Below, one piece after another: positions 22,215 to 33,934 of a stretch of DNA of 64,000 nucleotides (its first letter is position 1; each line of letters opens with the position of its first letter). The stretch is from Prostheceraeus crozeri (Eukaryota > Platyhelminthes > Polycladida > Euryleptidae): NCBI GenBank assembly GCA_907163375.1, contig CAJQUW010015622.1, positions 372,001 to 436,000 of the forward strand. Direction: 5' to 3'. The translations under genes and the position numbers were made by a program. Below the pieces are notes generated by a model. That model made no database searches. It saw only the letters and a program-made list of their open reading frames with translations, and was not told the DNA's origin.

Positions 22215-24369
22215 CCGTCAATTGGGGTAACTTGTGCCACTTTTTTTGCGATTTTTTGAGATTGCGCCCAAGGACTTTTTTAGAACTCAAAATCAACATG
22301 GTGCTGAACTTCAGGGTTCTACAAATACCATACACACTTTTTAAATTATTTTCTAGCTACACTTTTGACACTAGGACCCGCCAAAGATGGCACAAGTGAC
22401 CCCATCAAATGGGCAACTTGGGCCACTCATCGTTTGTTATATTGATCCGGTCATTTACGAGCGGATATGACTCGTACTTACAGATATTACTTGAAATCAG
22501 AAAACCAAATGTTTCTAATTTATTTTGCAGTATTAGAACAATAACAATCGCACATAAAACGATGGAAGATCATGCAGAATAGGTAAAAAACATAAAAGCA
22601 AATGTCATAAAAAGGGGCAATTTGTTCCTTAAAATTGATCAAACATCGATATATCACTCAATGTTTGATGTGAAGATCGTATAATAAATAGAAGATGAAA
22701 GGGTTTTTAATATCACTTGTAGTGATCATTCGAGGAATTAGTGTAACATCGTTTATCCTGATCGAAATTGGTAGATAGCAAAAACTGGAGTAGGCCTACA
22801 CCGGTACGGGCCTACGGGCACTCCAAGATCGCACAATTCATCACATATACAATTGCCATTCATCTCAGTTAACATTGAAACGAAGCACGCCTCTTCTAAG
22901 ATCGACAGGTGGGCTTACTTAACCGACAATCCGCTCGTAATCGACGTCTGAAATATCGTCTTTCCCTGGAAAATGAATTATGATCGCTTTCGTCCTGATA
23001 TTGTTTCACAAGCTTTATTGTGAAATCGGCATTTCCATGAATGGTCAGCACTTGTCCTAAGAAATGTCGCATGCTGTTTGATCGAAGCAAACTAAGTTTG
23101 ACGAGAACTCAGTCACCCGTAAAGTTCCAATAGCAATTTCTTCGACTCCCACCATCGGGTGATGCTGTTCGAGTGACATTGCATGTGAATTCAGAGACAC
23201 TTCACTGTCCCCAACAGACTCAAACGGTGAATCGGCATCTAAGCTTGAGATGTCATAGTTCGACTTGTCTGTTCTCCTGCACTTTGGTGATGAAGTGCAA
23301 CATTCCATTTCATCACAGTTGCACATCGGCCAGGTTCGGGTTCGACATTCATCCGTTTATTTGACGGGTGCTTTTGCGGCCTTTCTGGTATATGACGCAT
23401 CAGACGAAGAAACCCAACTAAGAGGTCGCTCATGTCTTCACATTTTGCATGACCGTTTTCAATTAATTGTTCCAGTACTCTATCACGATTAAAAGGAACG
23501 ATCCCCCCGGCCTTTTCGAATGCCGATATCATATTCTGCGATATCTTCAAATAGCTCATCCATTGTGTCTAAATTGATGAGCTTGGGGAGGGCATTCTTT
23601 GGAATTGATGGTAAATTGTGTCCATGGTCATGTTTCCACTCAGTCAACGTTTGTCTCTACCCGCGTTTCAAAAGTGCGAAAATGGCAATGTCTGGTCATT
23701 ACTTGCCGCTTCGCGCAGGATCGTAAAATCCGAATGCAATATATTTCGAACTGCAAAAAGCGGCCCTTCAATAGGCCTACATGTTTACATCATCTGAACA
23801 AAATGCAAAACATCATTATATATAGGAGTCAGAGTTACAGTCAACTCATAATCTATTTTACCGGTCAATAGACATGATTAGTATTTTTGACCAACTTATA
23901 CTTCATCAAAATCCTTTCTGTGCAATAGAAATCCATTATTATTACTTAGGGATAACATATGCCACCGATCTCCGAGGTAACTTGTGCCACGAAAATAGAC
24001 TAATTTCACTAAAACTGGTCTCACAACTTCAAAAACAAACCAATTTTTTCCATTCTTTTTCGCATCTCATACCAATACGGCACATAGCCTAATAGGATCG
24101 AGTGCTAACTTAATTGAAATAGTACATCAATACTCACTACATGAAAATTTTTTGCATCTTGAAAAAATGCAAAAAAGGGACTATTTTCAAAAAGTCTCAG
24201 ACAATTTGAATTTTGTAGGATGTCTCAGGACAGAGGTAACGTTTCGCTAAATTGATTCAATTTTACAGGAAGAATAATTAGCCTACAAGACCGACAATAT
24301 TATTGTAAATCTTACAGATGGATATGAAGGTCCAAAAATGACCGTGGCACAAGTTACCCTAGTTGACGG
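22215..24369 (-). mobile_element. Pogo-like (Tc1/mariner superfamily) transposon
   Basis: The ends are CCGTCAATTGGGGTAACTTG and, inverted, CCGTCAACTAGGGTAACTTG. Both continue TGCCAC, and TA flanks each end (22213-22214 and 24370-24371). Additional internal units resembling the terminal motif occur near 22411 (GGCAACTTGGGCCACTC) and 23973 (GAGGTAACTTGTGCCAC). A degraded pogo-type transposase lies inside on the minus strand. Confidence 0.9.
22896..23700 (-). pseudogene. Pogo-type transposase C-terminal half, decayed
   Basis: Reading the minus strand from right to left, fragments in changing frames appear in the order of a pogo/jerky-type (DDE_1) transposase. LTEWKHDHGHNLPS is the region after the last catalytic residue. 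ISAFEKAGGIVPFNRDRV (23559-23239) is the highly typical end of the catalytic domain. The tail ends with FLGQVLTIHGNADFTIKLV (22896-23090), a chromo-like stretch common in these proteins. The N-terminal CENP-B-type domain and the catalytic aspartates were not found, so most of the 5' half is deleted. At least three frame changes are needed. Confidence 0.68.
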
Positions 24370-27300
24370 TACCCAATCAGTCATCACATGCTATACACTG
24401 TCTCATAGGCCTATCTAACTTTTCATCCTCCTCACAAGTTTTACACGATTCATTGCCAGCTTGCTCAGATTTTCTACAACTCGGCTTAGGCCTACTGTTG
24501 TTTGTTTCTTGGATAGAACAGATGTTTGCTTAAAGCGCTTTTTATGAGTAAAAAGTTTTTTTGCAAGCAGTTGTGCTTTGTATAAGAAACGCTTATGTTT
24601 ACGTGGATCTGACTTTCGTTGGATTTTCGGAGTACTGATTATACTGTGCTAGGCCCGTGCCTTGTTATCAGCATTTTGTAGGGGCCTTATTGGCTACATT
24701 GACATCGTTTTATAATCAATGATTTTTCGCACTTTCCCGAACTCAAAAATCAAACTACTATACAAGGGCGCCAGAGATAATCTTCCATGTTTAGAGCTCA
24801 TCTACACCAATAATTGGTGTCATGAAATCGTTAAACAAATGAAGAGCAAATATTAGATCAAAGAAGAAATTTTATTCACATTGTTTTGAGATGCTGTAGA
24901 ATCTGATCCACGGAACCAATATCGATAAAACCTCTGACTTTTATTTAAAACTAGACACCCCTTTACTCAGTTTGTAAATAAATAAAGCCACTAAATTCAT
25001 CTTGATAAAATTAAAAAACATTCCTTGCAGTTTAATAAGAGTGCACGAAATGCATTGTGCAAAGAATTAGTATATAATTTTATCAAAATGATTTTAGTGG
25101 CTTTATATTTTCATTTCTTTTTGTTGAGTTTTAATTCGCTAAGCAGTTCCCGAGATCAAGCAAGTGGGCCCTATTCGCTCACCCATCTTATTATAAACAG
25201 TTGAAACTGAATTGATATTTGGAGCAATTTTTGATGGAGTAAGCACTAGGTGACATTTCCACGCGTAATTACGGAGCACCCCAAACATCCGTGGGTAAGG
25301 GTAGTTTATGCATCCACGCGCGTACATGCGCACTGCACCATGAGTCAGCAATCAGTACTGACGCTGTCAAAACATATGGGGAATGTTTTACGTGCGAATA
25401 CATGCGTGCGAGCGTTTATAATTTACGCATCCTCTGAGGTTGTCCGCCTTGCTACTTGAACCACGGATGAACCGCTTAGCATGTTCTGTCTTCCCTGAGC
25501 ATGAAATTGAGGTGCGATCACATTGTTTAGCCTCTGATATATGCATACACATGAGACCAAAGTATACATAGTAGGACTGTCGATAGATGTTGCAGAAATG
25601 TCACGCGTAGCCACGGATGTTTAGGGTCATGTGCAATTACGCGTAAATTGCTCGTAATTGAGCGTGGCATGTTACCTATAGAAGTAATTATTTTCGTCCC
25701 GGGACAACAGAGTAAGATGAGGGTATCACACAACTTTTCAAAAAGATGGCGGTTCCAGGAAATTCATTAGAAAAAAATTAGAAGTGATTTTGTAAAAAGG
25801 GTAAAAATACCCAGTGAGCATTTTTCCGAATCACGCCCACCTCGGTGAGTGATGTACTAAATTTGAGGTGAGGATGCATGTGTATGTTATTCGCCAATAG
25901 CTCTTCGCTCGAAAATTGCGTTTTCGGCTGCAAACACAATCTCGAGGAGGTTCGTGATTTCCTTCAAAGTTTTGATAAGTAATTCGCAGTAGGTTATGTA
26001 TTGAGAGGAGATGAAGGTCAGGAGGTTTTGGGAGGTCTACAGCGATGAGACATTTGCATTTGACAGTATAGCTGAAACGAATCAATTTTATCTCTTCTTC
26101 TCGTAAAATGACTGCAAGTCAAATTTATAGGTACGCCTACATGTAAAACTTTAAGTCGGAGAGGTAGTTTCTGTCAGCTCCGGCACCGAAACCCTGCTCA
26201 ATATGCCGGAAGCATCTCCCTGGACTGAACTGGGATAGTTGAAATATCACTTGCTATTCTTATCACCACCTAACAATTTGGTATTAAAAGCATAATTGAT
26301 CCAATGCTGATTTGAACACATCGTGATCATAAACATGAATGATGACCAGTAGCCTACCTATCTAATAGCAATGCTTGTCAGACAATGCTAGGAATGATCA
26401 CAATAATTCTTTGACGAGCAATATTTTCACTTTGACACCGATTCACAGACTTAACAACAGACAAGAAGCATGAAATAGGGTCGTGGTTCATTCTTACGAT
26501 TTTATGTGTCATTCAGTAAATTTGACAAATCACGATTTTGTTTTTTACAAACTATCGTTTGTTGAGTGCGGTTCACCACAACTTATAGGCCTGTATGTCA
26601 GCTATTACAGTACAATTACTATGAAGTTACTTGAAGAAACCACTATTCAATTATGCCTCTTTTTTCCTTCACGTCTAAATTCTACGTGACCTTGAACTAT
26701 TGACTACAGATAGTTTAATAAAGTCAAGAGCTGATATCAGGACAGTGACAGTTATGCATTAGGATAAGTTGCTTATTTATTTCACATCAAAAGATAATAA
26801 GAATCCCACTCTACATTCCTGGTAAATGCTTGTGGATGCGCAGTACCATACCCAGTTCAGTTCACTACGACGACAGACCATAAACCAACGAACTGAGTTT
26901 GATTCCCGTTTGAGCATCACATTTGAAGGTTGTTTTTATCGAACACATTTGTAAGAACTCTTTAAAGGTCAATGACATTAACATTGATGTCACTAATTTA
27001 GTTTTGATTGATTTCATGCTGAATACGCAGTCTGAGAGAACTAGGATTGTTAGAATGTGGGAACCAATTTTGTGGGGGGGGGGAGCAGATTTATCGTCCA
27101 ATAAGATTGGCCACCAATTCCTCGTTCATGAAAACGTTGCATCATGCTCAGAAAAATTGAGGAGCCTAATGGCGATTGATTCAAAATTCCTTGCTGTCTG
27201 TTAAAATTCAGCGAAATTGGAAAAAGATTTTATCTGTTCATCCTCATTATAGAGTATAATGTCGTCGAATACAAATCAGTGAGCATGACAACAAGGCGAT

Positions 27301-27748
27301 AATGGAAAACAAGAAAATATTGCGACGAAGGTCAAGAAAATGTACAAATCAGATATGAGTCAGGTCAGGTCAATAATACAGAGACTGCATCTTCGCAATC
27401 TATCACGGTCATTTGAGCAGAGAGAAGGGAATTCAATAGTCGATGAGAACATACAATGCATAATGGCAGCGCCGAGAACCAAATCAAAACAACTCGGCCT
27501 CTTTCTTCAATTCAATCTTCTTCCATTGTGGCAGCTGTAGAAAGTCCTCACGAGACATTCGGAAAGTTTCCTGTTGAGGCAAAAGCAAAAATTAGATAAT
27601 GGAAGATTAGAGGACTAACAAAGTCAGCTAATTTTTTGAGGAGTTTGTGCAGAATGTGAAAGTAGGCGCATCAAAATTGCATAATATAAATGCTGCATAT
27701 TCATTATTTCGACTTTTTTGTTATTTAATATTACTCATTATTAAAAAA
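24370..27748. other. Intergenic stretch with one foldback repeat
   Basis: I recognise no gene. The stretch contains the inverted repeat at 25260-25644 and a run of nine or more G near 27072. Confidence 0.45.
25260..25644. repeat. Foldback repeat with 40-bp arms
   Basis: CACGCGTAATTACGG...CCAAACATCCGTGG at 25260-25297 is repeated inverted at 25605-25644 (CCACGGATGTTTAGGG...GCAATTACGCGT). The arms are imperfect, and about 305 bases separate them. The CpG-containing words (ACGCGT) stand out from the AT-rich surroundings. It is probably a small MITE; no target duplication is certain. Confidence 0.5.
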
Positions 27749-28215
27749 AACATACGCGCGCGCTGGTGGTGAGGTTGCATTGTCTCGCGTCTATGTTGTT
27801 CACGGTCTAAATTGTCAGAAATTTAATTGATTTTTGGACGGTGGTAGTATTATTTTTGTCTTGGTGGATTCGTCATCTTCCCCTCTCTTTGGTGGTCTAT
27901 TTATTGTGGCAATTGATTTTTTGGTTCGGTGGATAATCTACGTTAACTGTCTCCGCACCAATACTTGCCATTGAAAATCGTCGGCGATTATCGTTCAATA
28001 TTCTTCACTTCTTTCCACTGTGTCCTTGCAAAATCTATTTTGGATCGCGTGATATCTCCGCGTCATCGATAATATCAGTCTGCGTCATAGTGTACGTCGA
28101 TAGTGTGCCTTCGGTTGTTATTCAGCGTTCAAGATCACTTTCACATTCTCACCTGATTTGTCAGCTGATTGTCACGTCACATTAGTTCTCGTCTAAAGAC
28201 CTCCCATGTCATCAC

Positions 28216-28471
28216 CATAGAAATTGACAACAATAAAACCTCTAGAATGGAAATTGCGCTTCAGGCAATGCACAATAACGGCACATAAATCGCACGCATT
28301 TTCACTTAGATGCACCTGCCAACGTCTGTATCATTGGGTTAGAATCAGTCACATGAGTAAATCGAAGGTTTTAATTGGTTCTTCATGCCCCAACTTGGTT
28401 CCCCCGGATGTGCCGCGACCTTGAATCAATTTCCATTCTAGCGAACTTCAGATAAACAGTTTATTTCTATG
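28216..28471. mobile_element. 256-bp MITE with exact 8-bp target duplication
   Basis: GTCATCAC flanks both ends exactly (28208-28215 and 28472-28479). The ends are CATAGAAAT and, inverted, CATAGAAAT. Inner matches (CTAGAATGGAAATTG on both strands) extend the inverted repeat. It lies in the 5' region of the CR1-like element. A truncated relative is at 4720. Confidence 0.87.
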
Positions 28472-28613
28472 GTCATCACTAGCCTTGATTATCGATTTTT
28501 TTCTCAGGTGACTGTTTCGTCATAGCTAGCATATCTTGATAATCGCAAAGCTATTGATTTTTGAAGATGTAATATTCAACGTGGAGTTCTGACGCAACCG
28601 ACGGTAATGCAAA

Positions 28614-29300
28614 ATGAATTCTATGAATGGAACAACTCGCCAAGGTTCTGCAACTATTGATGACATTAAACCTCTTCTTGACAGCTTTAAGAACGAGATA
28701 GTATGCTCTCTAAAAGCAGAAATAAAGGAACTTAAAGACACTATTACTACCTTAACCGAACGCGTAGGCAGTCTTGAGGAAAATTATCACTCCGTAAAAG
28801 TTGAATGCTTCAAGTTGAAGGAAGACACAAAAAAGTTTCGTGAAGAATTGTGTGTGTTTTTAGACACTAAGTATATAGATAATGTCGCTCAGGAAATGCA
28901 TCAACGATTTTCCAGAAGGAAGAATGTTGTGATTGTTGGCGTTCCTGAAACTAATGAGGGTAGTCTTGCTGATCGCCTAAAGAAAGACTCTGATTTTGTA
29001 CATAGAATTTGTCAAACCCTTGAAGTTGAAGACCCTGAAATTAAGCATGTTCAAAGAATTGGTAAAATGATAAATGGCCGGGCACGACTACTAAAGGTGA
29101 AGTGTGACTATGAAACGAGGGGAAAATTGCTTCGTAGATCGAAACAACTGAGGAGTGAAGACTCATTTGAACGCATTTATATCAACATAGATCGCACAAA
29201 AATGCAAGAGCAACAATTTCATGTTCGCAGAAATGAAAAACGCAGACATTTCTCGTCTAATGACATGGTTGATATTGACTATCAAACCAGAAATTTTTGA
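28614..29300 (+). CDS. Non-LTR retrotransposon ORF1 protein
   Basis: The 228-residue frame is intact. Residues about 25-80 form a coiled coil (heptads of L/I/V in KAEIKELKDTITTLTERV). Residues 100-160 resemble the RRM-like fold of L1/CR1-type ORF1 proteins (RRKNVVIVGVPE). The end has the conserved basic RARLLKV and ERIYINIDRT stretches of the C-terminal domain. Such proteins bind the element's RNA and form trimers. The stop overlaps the start of the ORF2 frame at 29297 by four bases, a common coupling arrangement. Although this frame is open, the partner ORF2 is broken, so its function is doubtful. Confidence 0.78.
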   Translation: MNSMNGTTRQGSATIDDIKPLLDSFKNEIVCSLKAEIKELKDTITTLTERVGSLEENYHSVKVECFKLKEDTKKFREELCVFLDTKYIDNVAQEMHQRFSRRKNVVIVGVPETNEGSLADRLKKDSDFVHRICQTLEVEDPEIKHVQRIGKMINGRARLLKVKCDYETRGKLLRRSKQLRSEDSFERIYINIDRTKMQEQQFHVRRNEKRRHFSSNDMVDIDYQTRNF

Positions 29301-31785
29301 TTTCTGATTTTAAATCAAATGAGTGTAGTGACATGCCAACGTCTTCAGAGAATGTGTCTCGTTATCAGAAAACAAATCTTCCAACAGTACTACTAGCCAA
29401 CTGTCGTTCTGTTGTTCCTAAGATTGATGAAATACAAAGTCCATTGCATCTGAAGGATATTGATATCTTTGTCGCGACGGAATCTTGGCTCAAGAGTGGT
29501 GTTGATGACTCGCAATTCTCCTCGATTGATGGATATCCTTGCCATCGTGCTGACAGACGCGATAGAGTTGGTGGTGGGGTTGCTGTTTGGATCCGGTCTT
29601 CAATTCATGTGTGTAGACTTACTTGTGAGTATCACTCTGAATTTGAGTGTGTTCTTCTTTCTCTTGCATCTCTCCGCATAATAATATTTGCAATGTACCT
29701 TCCTCCCATTCCAAGCATTCGTCAACATCAATTTGTAAATAATTATGTTACTGCTCATTTGGATGAAGCTTCTCGAATGTATCCAGACTTTGAATTAGTG
29801 ATATGTGGGGATCTCAATCGTTTTAGAATCAATGATCTCTGTGACAATTTCGATCTATTGAATTTGAATTGTACAGCCACGTGCGGTAATTCTGAATTGG
29901 ATTATATATTGTTTTCCTTGTCTCTATCCCAATTGTATCATATTGAAAAACGTTCATCTTTTGACAAATCGAAAACTCCACATGTATCTTTACTTGCTGT
30001 TCCATCTTCAAAGTTGAATTGTCCTTCATATATTCAAAAAAAGTTTATGATTTGCGTTCATCAAATGTAGAGTCTTTCGTCTCTGTTATGGCTCAGACTG
30101 ATTGGACTTTTTTGAGCAGTTCTATTTCAATCGACATGAAGTGTGAAATATTTCATTTGTACTTAGATTATGTTGCTCATTTATGTATTCCTGTATCATT
30201 TGTTCAATGCACACCGAGAGACAAGCCCTGGATTACTCCGCTCGTCAAAAATTTGATAAATCAGATGTGGCATGCTTACAGAGTGGGCAATTTCGTACTA
30301 TACAATCACTTAAAATCGAAGGTAAAGGAAGAAATTGAGAAGGCGAAGATGATTTGGTTTCGAAAAAATCAAGTTAAAGAGCCTTGGAAGGTTTCAATTG
30401 CTTGCGTGGTACCAAAACTTCATTGAATCCTCTGTCTCCTTTATTGAGTCGATTCGCTTCTGTTCAAGCCGGAATGGATGCTATCAATGACCACCTTTCT
30501 TCAGTCTTCAAGGAGTTTCAGCTTGAGGATCTATGTATAGATGACTCTGATGACTGGTTTGTTTCTGTCACCCCTGAAATTATAAATGAATTATTAGAAA
30601 ATCTTTCAGTAAACAAATCTTCACCAGATCTACCAACCATATTGTACAAAGAAGCGCACTTTTTTCTTGCCGATCCAATAGCGAAGCTGATCAATGAATC
30701 TGTTGCAACTCGCAAAGTTCCCCAGTGGTGGAAGATTTCAGCCATCTGCCCTGTACCAAAAGTGCGTAATCCCAACCTGAATGACAAACGTCCTATATCG
30801 CTAACAAGAATTCCAGGAAAGTTGCTGGAGAAGATTGTTTTGCAATCTCTCAAACGACAAATGATTGATAACTATGGTCAAAGTCAATTCGGTTTTCGAC
30901 CTCAATCGTCAACGTGCTGTGCTCTGGTATCACTTCTTGAATATGTCTCTAGAAGCATGGATGATCCTGAAACTAACGTTGTCTCCGTCATGACATATGA
31001 CTATTCGAAGGCATTCGACACCCTTAAGTTCAATCATATCATCAAGAGACTAATCGAGCTACATTTCCCTTCAGGTTTTATTCTGTGGACCATGAACTAC
31101 TTAAGTAATCGACAGCAATTTGTCCGAATTGGTGCGACCTCTAGCGAACTTACCAAGGTAACCTCTGGCGTTCCACAAGGGTCAATTTTGGGTCCCTTTC
31201 TATACAGTGTTGCGACCATTTCACTTGAGATCTCTGACCCTAATTGTCATCTTGTAAGATATGCAGACGACTCCACTATATGTTGTCCAATATTCAAGAA
31301 TGCGAATAACGATCATATTTTTTGCTTTCACGAGCGTATTTTGGAATGGTCTAGATCAATGAACCTTGACATCAATGCCAACCAATGTAAGTCGCTAAAT
31401 GTAAGCCCTAATCAATGACGAGAATTTAAAAGTTGTGTATTTCAGTCTCGTGAGAACTATAATGGAATATTGCTGCCCTGCATTTATTGGACTTTCAGCT
31501 TGTGACAAGGGCAGATTGGATCGCCTACAAAGCAGATTTCATCGACTTTTGTGTGGTTCACAGTGTAGTTGCAACGTTTTGCCATCTTTAGACGATCGAA
31601 GACACGAACAGTCTCTCAGACTCTTGAAGAAGATCATGTGTGAAGACCACGTTCTTCATGTTTTGTTGCCTTCCATATCATCACCTGGCCGGTTTCTGTT
31701 GCCGAGAAGACATACTCTCAGACGCAACATGTCTTTCATTCCTTTCATCTGTTCTTTTTATAACTTGCATCACCAGCGCTCTTGA
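29297..31785 (+). pseudogene. Non-LTR ORF2: endonuclease and reverse transcriptase, broken
   Basis: The first frame (29297-30070) is an apurinic-type endonuclease: it shows LLANCRSV, ATESWL, RADRRDRVGGGVAVW and ICGDLN. A frameshift follows near a run of seven A (about 30039). A second frame (30019-30426) carries the linker. A third (30384-31418) is the reverse transcriptase with PISLTRIPGKLLEK, YDYSKAFDTL, GVPQGSILGP and LVRYADDSTI. After SLNVSPNQ the frame stops, and the next piece (31435-31785, YFSLVRTIMEYCCP) belongs about 80-100 residues farther on in the family. There is therefore an internal deletion besides the frameshifts. The catalytic YADD is intact. Confidence 0.9.
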
Positions 31786-32300
31786 AGCGATGAATTGTAC
31801 ACATTTTGTAATGATCGATTTCTATTCTTTAAATATACAAGGTGTTTCAAAAGTAGGCTAACAGTAGAAATTGGCCTTGAAACTATGTCTTAATGCTATA
31901 GATTAATAAGCTATGTCATAATAATCTTTTTCACGATGCCACAGATAGCTAATATGCCTTGTATTCGTAAGGGGCAAAAATTCAATACTCTTTGACATCG
32001 CGTAAATCATATTAAAATATCTCATGATCTCCAGTGTTTTCATGCCTACATATTTCACTACAACCCAATTTGAATCTATACCGATCATGAGAAGTCGAAT
32101 AACTATCCAACATCTATCAAAAAAAATTATTAGGAAACCATGTAAAACAAGATAGTAGTTGTTTCAGTGTTACTGCGGAGAAGGAAGAACAGCTGACATT
32201 CGAATGTCCTCCGCGCCCCTCAGCCTGGTGCACGAAGACGCTGTCGTCAACACAAGACAGGGAGGCGAAGAAGGAAGAACAGCTGACATCCAAATGTCCT

Positions 32301-32386
32301 TCACCTTTGTTAATTCCAGCCTCCTCTTAGACCATCGTCAGAAGCTTCTGACGATGGCCTAGAGGAGGCTGAAATTAATAAAGGTA
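32301..32386. repeat. Long hairpin in the non-coding part of the mariner
   Basis: CAGCCTCCTCTTAGACCATC...GTCAGAAG pairs with CTTCTGAC...GATGGCCTAGAGGAGGCTG, and flanking TTAATT/AATTAA and ACCTTT/AAAGGT words extend the stem to about 40 pairs. Directly to the left is a 30-bp unit (GAAGGAAGAACAGCTGACAT) present twice, at about 32180 and 32273. This looks like foreign sequence inserted into the mariner. Confidence 0.65.
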
Positions 32387-32504
32387 TTAACATTAAAACA
32401 ACTACCATTTTGTTTGCTTGGTTTCCTAACAAAAAAATGAACAAATGAATAACCAAGGCCTATTCAACATATCAAAAAATTAATCAACTTAAAGTTGCAA
32501 AAAT

Positions 32505-33569
32505 TCACGAACGCAAATGCTCAAAATGTCCACCATGGACATCGGCACATTCTTGTAGTCTTTCGGCCACACTGTGGCACACATTTCTGCATAAGTTCCT
32601 GTCATCACTGATCTCTTGACAGGCATCTGTGATGTAGGAGCGGAGTTGAGAAAGTGTGTGAGGTTTTCGTCCGTACACTTTCTCCTTTACAACGCCCCAA
32701 AAGAAAAAGTCCATCGGAGTTAGATCGGGAGAGCGAGGAGGCCAAAGGATGCTACCACATCTCCCGATCCACTTTCCTGGAAAAGTGTCATTCAGATAGC
32801 TTCTGACACTCACTGCAAAATGCGCTGGTGCACCATCCTGCTGAAAGTACAGCTCATTGAAGTTGTTCAATGACTGCATCTCAGGAATCGCAAAGGATTG
32901 GAGCATTTGAAGGTACACCTCAGCCGTCACAGTTCTTTCAAAAAATACTGGCCCAATCACACCGTTGCTTGACATACCGGCCCAGACGGTTAAGCCAGGC
33001 TGGTTCAGCTCATTTGTTGATACCATGTGCGGATTTTCAGGGAACCAGTAGACACAGTTATGTCTATTTACGTGACCTGATAGTTTGAAACTGGCTTCGT
33101 CAGACCAAACTATCTTGTCAAGCAAATCTGGGTTCTCCCGAATTTCCGACAACATGAGCACAGCAAACTGCAAGCGTCGTTCAGCATCATCCGGTAGAAG
33201 GTGCTGCAACAGTCTGGGTCGGTATGGTTTCAACTCAACTTTCCTCATCAGTCTCCAAGTAGAGCTTAGAGAAATGTCCAACTCCAATGAGGCTCTTCTT
33301 GTTGACTTCTTCGGACTTTGAACAAATGTTTGGGCCACTAGCTCCTCGTTTGATGTTATTGAAACTGATCGAGGGCGTCCTGACTTCGGTGCATTCTCTA
33401 CCGAACCGGTCTTTTCAAATTTATCTCGAATGCGATAAATAGCAAATCTTGATGGAGGATTGCTGTGAAAGGCATCTCTCCATTCCATTCGCACCTTTTC
33501 AGCATTCTTGTTTTTCCAAAAGGATTTCAAAATCCATTTTCTCTGATCATCTTTTAGATGACCTGACAT
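32505..33569 (-). CDS. Mariner transposase (DD41D type), intact
   Basis: This enzyme cuts and pastes the surrounding element at TA sites, acting in the nucleus. The 354-residue frame is full length. Residues 1-60 hold the first helix-turn-helix (PPSRFAIYRIRDKFEKTG), then a GRPR AT-hook-like linker, then a second DNA-binding region with STRRASLELDISLSSTWRLM. The DDD catalytic residues lie in IVWSDEASF, FQQDGAPAHF and WPPRSPDLTPMDFF. There are 41 residues between the second and third aspartates, which places it in the DD41D group. The C-terminus ends in the conserved GGHFEHL. The start ATG follows about 340 bases after the right terminal repeat. No break or missing catalytic residue is seen, so activity is possible. 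Confidence 0.95.
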   Translation of the reverse strand: MSGHLKDDQRKWILKSFWKNKNAEKVRMEWRDAFHSNPPSRFAIYRIRDKFEKTGSVENAPKSGRPRSVSITSNEELVAQTFVQSPKKSTRRASLELDISLSSTWRLMRKVELKPYRPRLLQHLLPDDAERRLQFAVLMLSEIRENPDLLDKIVWSDEASFKLSGHVNRHNCVYWFPENPHMVSTNELNQPGLTVWAGMSSNGVIGPVFFERTVTAEVYLQMLQSFAIPEMQSLNNFNELYFQQDGAPAHFAVSVRSYLNDTFPGKWIGRCGSILWPPRSPDLTPMDFFFWGVVKEKVYGRKPHTLSQLRSYITDACQEISDDRNLCRNVCHSVAERLQECADVHGGHFEHLRS

Positions 33570-33750
33570 GACAGAAGCAGCAAATTCAAAAAAGCTTCAA
33601 GCTTGTTTAATTCACTTCAAGTCAAACTAACAGTGTTTGATTCAAATCAAATTAATTGAACATATCCATGTAGGCCTACGTAATGTCAGATTGGTGCTAT
33701 ATCTTGTCCATGATAGATTTCAAAATTCCTTTGCCAATGGAATGCTACTG

Positions 33751-33793
33751 CATAGACTTCTAAATGATAGTAGCAATTACTTCGAAGTCTATG
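33751..33793. repeat. Short CATAGACTTC palindrome inside the mariner
   Basis: CATAGACTTC (33751-33760) and GAAGTCTATG (33784-33793) form a 10-bp stem with a 23-base loop. It is the same terminal word as in the palindromes at 15371-15459, and lies between the right terminal repeat and the transposase start. Confidence 0.6.
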
Positions 33794-33934
33794 GCTCATG
33801 TTGGACTGATCATGGATATCCATCGACTGATTCAGGTGTAAATCGCCAATAGAACGATCAACATAGATTTCCTAGGGCAAAATCAACTGTTAGCCTACTT
33901 TTGAAACACCTTGTATATACTTATTATTATTATT

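Larger units (their letters stand above)
27749..31835 (+). mobile_element. CR1-like non-LTR retrotransposon
   Basis: The order is a 5' region, ORF1 (28614-29300), and ORF2 with an apurinic-type endonuclease then reverse transcriptase. The 3' end has a TTATTATTATTATT tail at 33921-33934, now separated from the body by the mariner insertion. The start near 27749 is a guess from a change in composition. ORF2 is broken by frameshifts and an internal deletion, so the copy is dead. The tail abuts a gypsy fragment at 33935, so this element was inserted into the gypsy element. Confidence 0.78.
31838..33913 (-). mobile_element. Complete DD41D mariner transposon
   Basis: Both ends begin CAAGGTGTTTCAAAAGTAGG and agree over 28 bases (31838-31865 and 33886-33913). 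TA flanks each end (31836-31837 and 33914-33915). The 2076-bp element contains one full-length transposase without a break. It sits near the 3' end of the CR1-like element, splitting it from its TTA-repeat tail. Perfect-looking ends, clear TA duplication and an open transposase make this the youngest insertion in the nest. Confidence 0.97.
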
